Source: Alviniconcha marisindica (Eukaryota > Mollusca > Gastropoda > Provannidae). From it: a stretch of DNA of 64,000 bases. The notes under the pieces are model-generated. The model searched no databases. It saw nothing but the letters and a program-made list of their open reading frames with translations, and was not told where the DNA came from. The position numbers and the translations under genes are program-made. Where the stretch lies: contig JABMCL010001559.1 of the NCBI GenBank assembly GCA_018857735.1, positions 184,501 to 248,500 on the forward strand, written 5' to 3'. Numbering within the stretch: the stretch's first letter is position 1; every line of letters begins with the position of its first letter. This document shows positions 13,201 to 18,395 of this stretch, piece after piece.

Positions 13201-15593
13201 AAAAGCTGCGAGCTGGGCCTGGACCAGCGCTGGGTCTTCCTGGCCATGATCGATGTTGGCGTCTCTCCTGCCAAGCTGCTGGAACTCTACGACAGGCTCT
13301 TCAAGTCACGGGTCGGTGCACAGGGAAAATAATCCTTTGTCCGGTCGTGATGTGTGTTGGCACCTGTTATGCTGTTCATTCGGTGACTGTGTTGTGACCT
13401 GTTGTATGCTGTGTGTAACAATGTGCTGGTCGCCTGCCAGGTTGTGTGTGACAGCAAGTTGGTGATCTGTGCTGTGTGTGTCATGACCTGTCCTGTTGTG
13501 CTGGGTGTCATGACCTGTCCTGTTGTGCTGGGTGTCATGACCTGTGCTGTGTGTGACAAGGTGCCATGACCTGTCCTGTTGTGCTGTGTGTGACTGGGTG
13601 TCATGACCTGTCCTGTTGTGCTGTGTGTGACAAGGTGCCATGACCTGTCCTGTTGTGTGGGACAAGGTGTCATGACCTGTCCTGTTGTGTGGGACAAGGT
13701 CTTGAAGGTGTCATAACCTGTCCTGTTGCACTGTGTGTAACACGGTATCTGTTGCACTGTGTGTGACAAGGTATGGCCTGTCCTGTTGTGCTGTGTGTGA
13801 CAAGGTGTCATGACCGGTTCTGTTGTGCTGTGTGTGACAAGGTGTCATGACCTGTGCTGTGTGTGACAAGGTGTCATGACCTGTTCTGTTGTGCTGTGTG
13901 TGACAAGGTGTCATGACCTGTGCTGTGTGTGACAAGGTGTTATGACCTGTTCTGTTGTGCTGTGTGTGACAAGGTGTCATGACCTGTGCTGTGTGTGACA
14001 AAGTGTCATGACCTGTGCCGTTGTGCTGTGTTGTGACAAGGTGTCATGACCTGTGCTGTGTGTGACAAGGTGTGACCAGTCCTGTTGTGCTGTGTGTGAC
14101 AAGGTGTCATGACCTGTGCTGTGTGTGACAAGGTGTCGTGACTCGGACCTGTTTGCTGTGTGTGACAAGGTGTCATGACCTGTGCTGTGTGTGACAAGGT
14201 GTCATGACCTGTGCTGTGTGTGACAAGGTCACATGACCTGTGCTGTGTGTGACAAGGTGTCATGACCTGTCCTGTTGCACTGTGTGTGACGATGTGTTCT
14301 GATCTGTCTTGTTGTGTTTGACAGGGTATTGTGACCTGTGCTGCACATAATAGTATGCTGTGAATGTCCTATTGCACTGTGTCTAACAGTGTTGTGACCT
14401 GTCCCATTTTGCTGTGTGCAACATTGTGCTGTGACCTGTCCTGTTGTGCTGGTGTGACAGGGTTTTGTGACCTGTGCTGCACATAATAGTATGCTGTGAA
14501 TGTCCTGTTGTGCTGTGTCTAACAGTGTTGTGACCTGTCCTGTTCTGCTGTGTGCAACGTTGTGCTGTGACCTGTCCTGTTGTGCTATGTGCAACATTGT
14601 GCTGTGTGACCTGTCCAGTTTTGCTGTGTGCAACACTGTGATGTGACCTGTCCAGTTTTGCTGTGTGCAACACTGTGATGTGACCTGTTCTGTTGTGCTG
14701 TGTGCAACACTGTGATGTGACCTGTCCTGTTGTGCTGTGATGTGACCTGTCCTGTTGTGCTGTGTGCAACACTGTGATGTGACCTGTCCTGTTGTGCTGT
14801 GTGCAACACTGTGATGTGACCTGTCCTGTTTTGCTGTGTGCAACAGGACCCATTCTGGCAGACAGCGGGCAAACCTCTCCACCTACTGATGGTGCTGCAC
14901 GCTTTTCTGTCTTACCTGGCAGACACCCCCTCCCTCGTCCCACCCCAGGACAGGTAAGCCCATTTCTTTCAAGGGTTCACCACAGGGCATTATAAGCTTA
15001 CAAATATCACCTCTGATTCCATGGAACCACCCTATTTGTATGAATTCCCATCTTATTTTCAATAAATACACATAGTTCTGGCAGTCAGTCCTTGATATCT
15101 TGTCATGTTATTGATGTTTCAGGTGGCAGTTCACTATGTCATGATTATCTTTCAGGCAGCAGCATAGCATCATGCATGAACATGCTGTATCATATGATTG
15201 ATGTTTTTAGGTGGCAGTTCAGCATGTGTCCTATGATTGATGTTTCAGGCAGCAGTTCAGCATGATTTGTCCTACAATTGATGTTTCAGGCAGCATTTCA
15301 ACACCATGTGTCCTATGGTTAATGTTTCAGGCAGCTGTTCAGCATCATGTGTTCTATGTTGAGGTTTCAGGTGGCAGTTCACAGCATCAAATGTCCTGTG
15401 ATTGATGTTTCAGGCAGCATTTCAACATTATGTATCCTATGGTTGATGTTTCAGGCGGCGGTTCAGCATGATGTGTCTGGATGCAGTGTCCAGCTACCTT
15501 GTGGAGTTGCAGGCTATGACAGCTGATGCCACTGTCCGAATGCTCATTGCCCATTTCAAGGGTGTGCAGGCCAGGCTCGAACGCCTGTATTGA
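852..15593 (+). CDS. NUP155: Nuclear pore complex protein Nup155, C-terminal half (16 coding exons)
   Basis: Nup155 is a large inner-ring scaffold nucleoporin. It has an N-terminal beta-propeller and a C-terminal alpha-helical solenoid, and it helps anchor the Nup93/Nup53 inner ring to the pore membrane. Joined exons 852-964, 2126-2205, 2891-3084, 4884-5015, 5533-5610, 6116-6312, 7258-7411, 7800-7904, 8463-8617, 9387-9516, 9952-10086, 11288-11408, 12521-12631, 13175-13311, 14847-14953 and 15455-15593 give 2088 nt, 695 residues and a stop, with every intron phase consistent. The vertebrate protein is about 1390 residues, so this is roughly its second half and only the helical solenoid is present. 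Diagnostic stretches are [56 protein letters not shown] and the end [19 protein letters not shown]...LERLY. The 5' half and start codon lie before the window. Introns are dominated by tandem repeats built from the splice sites. Family assignment is from recognised sequence similarity and is very secure. Confidence 0.96.
1370..2112 (+). repeat. 33-bp minisatellite running up to the acceptor of NUP155 exon w2
   Basis: About 20 copies of a 33-bp unit with core CTACAAATAAACATTGC and TTGCAGGACAACAC. Left copies are degenerate, and those from about 1620 to 2110 are nearly uniform. Because 33 is a multiple of 3, several frames stay open on both strands, so the ORFs here are artefacts. The last partial unit ends at the polypyrimidine tract of the true acceptor, 13 bp before exon w2. 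Every unit carries an acceptor-like TTGCAG. Confidence 0.93.
2126..2205 (+). CDS. NUP155: NUP155 exon w2
   Basis: 80 nt, acceptor CTTGTGCAG to 2125, donor GTATGC at 2206. It encodes [16 protein letters not shown]...HTRKKLQ and joins phases 2 and 1. The segment is less conserved than its neighbours but keeps the frame into the well-conserved exon w3. Confidence 0.85.
2575..2890 (+). repeat. Tandem units ending in copies of the exon w3 acceptor
   Basis: Three successive units of about 90-115 bp share the elements TTTGTTCAC, ACACTGCACTTGAC, AAAGA(C/T)GAAC and GGTGAAATA. Each ends with a GTGGACAAATCCCCAG-like acceptor: AG at 2685-2686, 2797-2798 and the functional one at 2889-2890. The two upstream copies are followed by TTTGTTCAC rather than coding sequence. 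Confidence 0.85.
2891..3084 (+). CDS. NUP155: NUP155 exon w3
   Basis: 194 nt encoding [18 protein letters not shown]...[15 protein letters not shown]..., then [15 protein letters not shown]. This aligns with the Nup155 stretch that begins EAQ..EKISLQ. Acceptor CCCCAG, donor GTAAGT at 3085, ends in phase 0. Intron read-through would reach TGA at 3094-3096. The last part of the exon and its donor form the unit of the following array. Confidence 0.93.
3046..4720 (+). repeat. 60-bp array made of the 3' end and donor of NUP155 exon w3
   Basis: About 25 copies of a roughly 60-bp unit. The first unit is partly exonic (ACCTTGGTCCTCAGCGGCAC, then CGAC, then the donor GTAAGT). Copies close to the exon are nearly identical to it, and distal copies drift toward TTAGTCCTC...GACGTAAGTTGTTGACAG. 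A large number retain a donor-like (A/C)GTAAGTT. The array fills most of the intron to exon w4. Confidence 0.95.
4884..5015 (+). CDS. NUP155: NUP155 exon w4
   Basis: 132 nt, phase 0 to 0, acceptor TTTTCTCTCAG, donor GTACAC. It encodes [21 protein letters not shown]...[14 protein letters not shown]. The LYSTDDA.CSK motif is a strong Nup155 signature. Confidence 0.96.
5533..5610 (+). CDS. NUP155: NUP155 exon w5
   Basis: 78 nt, phase 0 to 0, encoding [20 protein letters not shown]...EALR. It continues the CSK.NELLQ.. helix known from Nup155. Acceptor CTTCAG, donor GTCAGT. Confidence 0.93.
5835..6115 (+). repeat. Repeats of the exon w6 acceptor region
   Basis: Upstream of exon w6 the motif TTGCTATGGTTACAGCTGTT, followed by (A)AGTC and ACCCCTC.AGCTG, appears several times. 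AGs fall at 5846-5847, 5895-5896 and 5964-5965, and a variant near 6030 has lost the AG. The functional acceptor is at 6114-6115. The copies therefore include about 30 nt of exon start. Confidence 0.85.
6116..6312 (+). CDS. NUP155: NUP155 exon w6
   Basis: 197 nt encoding [20 protein letters not shown], then [20 protein letters not shown] and [20 protein letters not shown]. It matches the Nup155 region with Y.GVVEL.L.AA.K.DP and HFY..GE.EED. It ends with AG, split over an arginine codon. Read-through gives an immediate TAG. Tandem copies of its edges lie on both sides. Confidence 0.95.
6228..6745 (+). repeat. 105-bp array of the exon w6 3' end plus donor
   Basis: Five units (one exonic, four intronic) with starts at about 6241, 6346, 6451, 6555 and 6659, period 104-105 bp. 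Each contains CACCATTTCTACTCACAAGG, the CAGGCCTACATCACCAG exon end and the donor GTAGC. The first two intronic copies are almost perfect and the last two are diverged. An open frame through the array is a by-product of the period. Confidence 0.96.
6746..7257. other. NUP155 intron, no recognised element
   Basis: Low-complexity AT-rich intron leading to the acceptor CTGGCAG at 7257. I see no repeat, RNA or coding signal. Confidence 0.5.
7258..7411 (+). CDS. NUP155: NUP155 exon w7
   Basis: 154 nt encoding (R)[20 protein letters not shown], then [20 protein letters not shown] and the end EQAEYH. The QSPS.PK.PGPP segment is a conserved loop of Nup155. Donor GTCAGT, phase 0. Confidence 0.95.
7800..7904 (+). 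CDS. NUP155: NUP155 exon w8
   Basis: 105 nt, phase 0 to 0, encoding [20 protein letters not shown], then [15 protein letters not shown]. It corresponds to the K.ELF..ALY.WL....DKLL helix pair of Nup155. Donor GTGAGT. Confidence 0.95.
7905..8215 (+). repeat. About 30-bp minisatellite starting at the exon w8 donor
   Basis: Nine or ten units of about 24-33 bp with core GTCCATTTCTGTAGGGCAGA and a variable GATGAT/AATGAT part. The array begins within 25 bp of the donor, and each unit carries an acceptor-like TTTCTGTAG. ORFs on both strands here reflect the repeat only. Confidence 0.93.
8463..8617 (+). CDS. NUP155: NUP155 exon w9
   Basis: 155 nt encoding [15 protein letters not shown]...DKVA, then [20 protein letters not shown] and ILSQLSQRH. 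It matches DLLWRYYEKN.SF..AARVLS.LA..H of Nup155. Acceptor CTGTCAG, donor GTCAGT, phase 2. Confidence 0.95.
8600..9000 (+). repeat. Degenerate tandem copies of the exon w9 end plus donor
   Basis: Five or six imperfect units of about 60-90 bp carry CAGCGGCRTGGGTCAG, which is the last exon bases plus donor, followed by CTG(C/G)T(C/G)ATT.(C/T)CC(T/C)TTTCTTGTTGATTGACAG. One unit at about 8820-8900 contains G-rich and C-rich insertions and may hold sequencing or assembly errors. Confidence 0.8.
9387..9516 (+). CDS. NUP155: NUP155 exon w10
   Basis: 130 nt encoding (G)[20 protein letters not shown], then [20 protein letters not shown] and [15 protein letters not shown] is essentially invariant in Nup155. 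Acceptor GGTTTTCAG, donor GTAGGA, phase 0. Confidence 0.96.
9757..9957 (+). repeat. Duplicated segment spanning the exon w11 acceptor
   Basis: Two copies of about 70 bp (GTGAGACTGCTG, then GAGGATGAAGAGGTGGA, ATTAAGG, GGGTCTGCTGAT) start near 9757 and 9889, 132 bp apart. The second ends in the true acceptor (AG 9950-9951). The first ends in a similar GCTCACAG. Confidence 0.85.
9952..10086 (+). CDS. NUP155: NUP155 exon w11
   Basis: 135 nt, phase 0 to 0, encoding [20 protein letters not shown], then [20 protein letters not shown] and LDITT. The vertebrate counterpart has VARIQLQIQ.TLQR, then SSVQ and ELMDIT. Donor GTGAGT. Confidence 0.95.
10165..10286 (+). repeat. CA-rich microsatellite
   Basis: ACACACATGCACACACAAACGC-type repeats resolve into an uninterrupted (CA)n at about 10243-10285, in the intron between exons w11 and w12. 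Confidence 0.95.
10365..10580 (+). repeat. AT-rich minisatellite
   Basis: About eight imperfect units of 25-33 bp with core TAATTATTGGGCATATTATA and ACATCTT. Confidence 0.85.
10720..11085 (+). mobile_element. Degenerate non-LTR retrotransposon fragment (RT C-terminus)
   Basis: Broken frames give LINE-type C-terminal signatures resembling P(L/I)HWLPI...YK, then L..Y.PAR.LRS, SDTSILCLPSVRTS.FGQR.F and a final NLTSL-like end. The same pattern recurs near 28.9 kb and 47.2 kb. It is heavily mutated, 5'-truncated and certainly inactive. Confidence 0.65.
11288..11408 (+). CDS. NUP155: NUP155 exon w12
   Basis: 121 nt encoding [20 protein letters not shown], then [20 protein letters not shown]. It aligns with LYGEFADPF.L.ECKLAI..CAG of Nup155. 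Acceptor TTATTCAG, donor GTGACT, ending one base into a codon. Confidence 0.96.
11665..12005 (+). repeat. Unclassified dispersed repeat, copy 1
   Basis: Shares ordered blocks with 58975-59350: GCTCAAATGGCA, CAGTCTT(A/G)GTACCC, A(C/G)A(A/T)ATTTT near the centre, TGGTAA/TAGACAG.TG, AATGCCCCTT-like and GCCGGAAAG(T/C)GAGGC(A/C)TGGAGTG. No coding capacity or terminal structure was identified. Confidence 0.75.
12090..12520 (+). repeat. About 63-bp array of the exon w13 acceptor
   Basis: Eight units, including the functional one, carry GTGTTTTTCAG followed by AGCTGTGACCTG, which resembles the exon start AACTGTCCGTG, and then AAGAGACAGACCAGAAAGTG. AGs lie at about 12098, 12161, 12224, 12266, 12330, 12393 and 12456, with the true one at 12519-12520. 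Confidence 0.95.
12521..12631 (+). CDS. NUP155: NUP155 exon w13
   Basis: 111 nt encoding (E)[20 protein letters not shown], then [16 protein letters not shown]. It corresponds to the region ending ...R(F/Y)FPL in vertebrate Nup155. Donor GTAAGC. Confidence 0.94.
13175..13311 (+). CDS. NUP155: NUP155 exon w14
   Basis: 137 nt encoding (A)[20 protein letters not shown], then [20 protein letters not shown] and LFKSR. The ...IGV...LL.(V/L)YD.LFKSR motif is a clear Nup155 signature. Acceptor GTGTGCAG, donor GTCGGT (weaker than consensus), phase 0. Confidence 0.95.
13340..14846 (+). repeat. 1.5-kb minisatellite running into the exon w15 acceptor
   Basis: About 40 units of 29-37 bp based on GTGTCATGACCTGTCCTGTT and GTGCTGTGTGTGACAAG. 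The right part changes to GACCTGTCCTGTTGTGCTGT with GTGCAACACTGTGAT. In the final unit GTGCAACACTG becomes GTGCAACAG, the functional acceptor of exon w15. Long minus-strand ORFs here (up to 217 codons) are artefacts. Confidence 0.96.
14847..14953 (+). CDS. NUP155: NUP155 exon w15
   Basis: 107 nt encoding [20 protein letters not shown], then [19 protein letters not shown]....KPLHLL is conserved in Nup155. The first acceptor producing D after ...LFKSR is the one at 14845-14846. Donor GTAAGC. Confidence 0.95.
15110..15454 (+). repeat. About 41-bp array of the exon w16 acceptor and exon start
   Basis: Eight decoy copies precede the true acceptor. Each has GATTGATGTTTCAGGCAGC plus (A/T)GTTCAGCAT.ATGTGTCC, reproducing roughly 20 nt of exon w16 (GCGGCGGTTCAGCATGATGT). 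AGs end at about 15122, 15155, 15210, 15248, 15289, 15330, 15370 and 15413; the true site is 15454. Confidence 0.95.
15455..15593 (+). CDS. NUP155: NUP155 exon w16 (last coding exon)
   Basis: 139 nt including TGA at 15591-15593. It encodes (R)[20 protein letters not shown], then [20 protein letters not shown] and LERLY. The vertebrate protein ends ...RRRF..LCLDAV.GYLVELQ...AKLERLH, so the C-terminus is complete. Confidence 0.97.
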
Positions 15594-15599
15594 GCTGAG

Positions 15600-15945
15600 A
15601 CAGGGAAACTCCCTGTGAAATGGACAATGGGAAGTCGAGGCTGAAACATTATAGGCCGATAGCCGTGATACAGGAAAACGTGCTATGAAAATTCACCACC
15701 AGCGCAACAATGGGAAATCAAGGCTGAAACATCATAGGCTGCAGGGAAACTTGCTGTGAAAATTCACCACCAGTGGAACATTGGGAAATCAAGGCTGAAA
15801 CATCTTAGGCTGATGGCAGTGATATGGAAAAAAACTCCATGAAACTTGGAATCCTTGTTGTAGGTTGACCTCGGGAACTGCTGTGGAACCTTATCACCAG
15901 TGGGACTTTCAAATCAAGGCTGAAACAACTGTAGGCTGATACCGG
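15600..15945 (+). repeat. Degenerate tandem repeat in the NUP155 3' UTR
   Basis: Four units of about 70-100 bp contain GGGAAATCAAGGCTGAAACA, TAGGC(C/T)GATA and ATTCACCACCAG. The first starts within 15 bp of the stop codon. Confidence 0.85.
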
Positions 15946-16394
15946 GAATGCCCAGCGTTAACACAGAAACCTCCTTAATGTCATCATTCCAGAACTGCAG
16001 GCAGGTTTTGAAAACGGAGTTTGCTTTTATTGTTGTAGCATCAGCTTTTGTCACCCGTTTCAGAGAGGTTGTAATGCAGCTAAAGGATTTGCTGACCGTG
16101 TGGGCAACATTATGTGTGAGTTTGTGGGAGGAGTGTAAAAGGAGCGCAGTATTCCACTGGCATCAAGTGTTGTGGGGTGCATGTGGTGAATGTCATGTGC
16201 CTGTGGTGTTGAGGTTTTTATCACTATGTGAAGAGTGTTGAGGGTTTGTGTGCATGTGTTTCTTCAGTGGTGTCGGCACTCTGTTTGAAAGAGTCATTTG
16301 CCTGTGGGTCTTGGGGGGGGGGGGGGGGGGGAGAAACTGAAAGGTGCAGGAATGATTTTCTAAATACATTTTTGTAAGTGTCCATCTGTGTATA

Positions 16395-16480
16395 GTGGCA
16401 GTGATGTGGCTAAGTGGTTAGGGAACTGGACAAGGGGCAAAGGGGGGGAGAGCAGTTGCTGGTTCAGTTCCAGGTCCAGG
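16395..16480 (+). mobile_element. tRNA-like SINE head
   Basis: Pol III-type internal promoter elements: A-box TGGCTAAGTGG at 16407-16417 and B-box-like GGTTCAGTTCC at 16461-16471, with a G-rich insertion between them. No cloverleaf with paired acceptor arms is apparent, so it is a tRNA-derived retroposon rather than a tRNA gene. Confidence 0.6.
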
Positions 16481-16869
16481 CAGGAACCTCATTCTCTCCT
16501 TAGCAGCAGGCTGGCCAGCTCATCCAGGCGTTTGGACAAGACAAAAAGACGAGATCCTGTATGTTACAGGCTTGTGCACAATGGGAAAATATTCTAGCAG
16601 AAAAAAAATATTGTGTATAAATTCCACTCATGTCAGGGTAAGGAAGTAGTTGGCTAGGTCCCGCGACTGCTGCAGCTGCAATTTCTTCAGCAGAGTGACC
16701 AATATTTCCCATGGGAAAAGTGTGATGTAGATCACAAAGTACAGTTGTACCCCTCTTTCAAGATCACGATAAAAAACAAAATCAAGCAGAAGTGGCCGGG
16801 GGGGGGGGGGGGGGTCCTAGGATATATATATATATATTTTTTTTAAAGTTCTTTGTTGTCTCTCTAGTG

Positions 16870-17177
16870 AAATTTGGACCACCTTACCCAGGTAAGGCAC
16901 AGCAGCCACAAGAGCAGCAATACCTATTCCTATCAATGTGCGCAGTATTTCCATGTGTCTAAACAGTGGTATGGCTGCCAGTGTTTGGTACTTTTCATGT
17001 GCGCATAGACGTTAATGCATGTGATTGCACATGGGAGCTGTGCAGACGCTGCAAGAGAGTCTGCACTGAAAGTCGACTCTGGGAGAAAGATCCCTTGCCG
17101 CACCAGGAACTCATACCTGCATCAGTATTGCGCCTGCTTTCAGTCGGACGCTCTACCAACTGAGTTATTCCCGCCCC
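16870..17177 (-). mobile_element. tRNA-derived SINE, minus orientation
   Basis: On the minus strand the A-box TAACTCAGTTGGTAGAGC (17167-17150) and the B-box GGTATGAGTTCC (17117-17106) are spaced as in a tRNA. The body continues to about 16880 and includes GGTAAGGCACAGCAGCCACA (plus strand), a segment closely matching the unit of the 45.8-47.1 kb array. No functional tRNA fold is expected. Confidence 0.75.
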
Positions 17178-17480
17178 GTTTCAGAAAGTGGTCTTGAAAG
17201 AGGAGAGGGCTCACATCAGGGTGGTCTTTCATTGTCAGGTTGCAATGTACACGTGTACAAATCATCACTCTTATCATTATTTTCTTTCTTGGATTTGCAT
17301 GAGACTGCCAGTTCAGAAGTAATTCATATTCTCCTTTGCATTTGACAGATGAGGAGGTATGTCACTTGTCAGTGTTTTTTTTGTGATGATTTATACTTGT
17401 TGTGTTTGTTCAGGTAAAAAGGGGTCTGGTCTTCCCAACCTTGTGTAAAGTGAAGATGGCATTTAGTGGAAAATGTGGAG

Positions 17481-17486
17481 AATAAA
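17481..17486 (+). terminator. NUP155: NUP155 poly(A) signal candidate
   Basis: AATAAA followed within 20-30 bp by a TGT/T-rich stretch. It is the first canonical signal after the stop with a fitting downstream region. Confidence 0.55.
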
Positions 17487-17502
17487 ATGTCTTGTCATGT
17501 AT

Positions 17503-17508
17503 ACTGGT
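17503..17508 (-). terminator. ARMC7: ARMC7 poly(A) signal candidate (distal)
   Basis: AATAAA on the minus strand, 650 bp after the ARMC7 stop. An ATTAAA at 17590-17585 is an alternative proximal signal. Either way the 3' ends of the two convergent genes meet or overlap here. Confidence 0.45.
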
Positions 17509-17521
17509 TTATTTTGTTCTT

Positions 17522-18158
17522 AGAGAGAGAGAGAGAGAGATCGCACAGTTAAACACAGTTCGAGTCACAGTGACTTAATCACTCTTTAATACAATTTACA
17601 TGATTAAAAACGTCAAACATTAAAGAGAGCTCAGCTTGACTCGTCACATTTTGCTAGCCTGCACTGACCTTTGTCTATCAGTTCCACACACCTTTGCGTG
17701 TGGCTGTGCCAAAGCCAGGCAGTACCGAGTGGTGTGGCTTTGAGCTCACAGGTGGGGCAATTCCACAAAATCTTGTCACCGTGGTTGCGTGCGGAACATG
17801 TGTGCACCAGCTCTGAAAAATGCAGGACCAGTACAGTGCATTACACTCCGGCTGACCCACCTACAGAATATTTTTTAATCCTGTCTGTCAGTACTCCTGT
17901 TGAACTGTGGCGTCCTTTCCAGTGTGTACCTGGCACAGTATACCTCATGCACAAGGACATCATGGCTCTTGTTCCAGAGCTTCTGAAACTTCCATTTTCT
18001 CTCTCTGCCCATCTGTCAACTGGGACAGCTTTCTTTGTCCTCCACCTCAAAACCTTGGGTGCAAGGCCATGCCATGGAACTTTGGTGTACCATTATCTCA
18101 CACAAGCTTGAAAGAGTCCAAGCTGATTGGATCCACTGTCAGTCTAGGTCTGCCTTGA
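17522..18158 (-). other. ARMC7: Probable ARMC7 3' UTR
   Basis: Lies between the ARMC7 stop codon and the poly(A) signals near 17.5 kb. Three overlapping ORFs of 60-146 codons occur on both strands here but match nothing I recognise. A short GA repeat lies at 17522-17540. Confidence 0.45.
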
Positions 18159-18395
18159 TCAGGACGTGTCCAAGCTTGATGTGCCGTCTAAGCCTGACAT
18201 GCCGTCTAAGCCTGACGTGCCGTCTAAGGCAGACGTGCCATCTAAGCCTGATGTGCCGTCTAAGGCAGATGTGCCGTCTAAGCCTGATGTGCCGTCTAAG
18301 CCTGATGTGCTGCCAGCCTCAGTGGTAGCGTACTGAGTCATTGTCTGTTTCTGGAGTTCACGTGCCTCTTCTACCTGTGCTTTGCTGCAGTAATC
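18159..18395 (-). CDS. ARMC7: ARMC7 exon 7 with repeat-encoded C-terminus
   Basis: 237 nt including TGA at 18161-18159. Acceptor TTTGTTTCAG just before 18395. It encodes [20 protein letters not shown], aligning with the (D/E)(D/Y)(F/Y)CS...V.EAR end of ARMC7. About 45 residues of [12 protein letters not shown] repeats and the end SSLDTS follow. Confidence 0.93.
   Translation of the reverse strand, partial: DYCSKAQVEEARELQKQTMTQYATTEAGSTSGLDGTSGLDGTSALDGTSGLDGTSALDGTSGLDGMSGLDGTSSLDTS

Larger units (their letters stand above)
15594..17510 (+). other. NUP155: Probable NUP155 3' UTR
   Basis: Runs from the stop codon to a poly(A) signal at 17481-17486. It contains a four-unit degenerate tandem repeat (15600-15945), poly-G tracts at about 16314-16330 and 16798-16814, and two SINE-like elements. 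The extent is inferred from the first good AATAAA; there is no transcript evidence. Confidence 0.5.

Noticed and set aside
13287..14943. Long minus-strand ORFs (up to 217 codons) rich in H, T, Q, S
   Set aside because: They are translations of the 29-37-bp minisatellite in a NUP155 intron. Several frames are open at once and there is no conserved domain.
17080..17177. Functional tRNA gene on the minus strand
   Set aside because: A and B boxes are present, but arms do not pair into a cloverleaf and the sequence continues into a SINE body.
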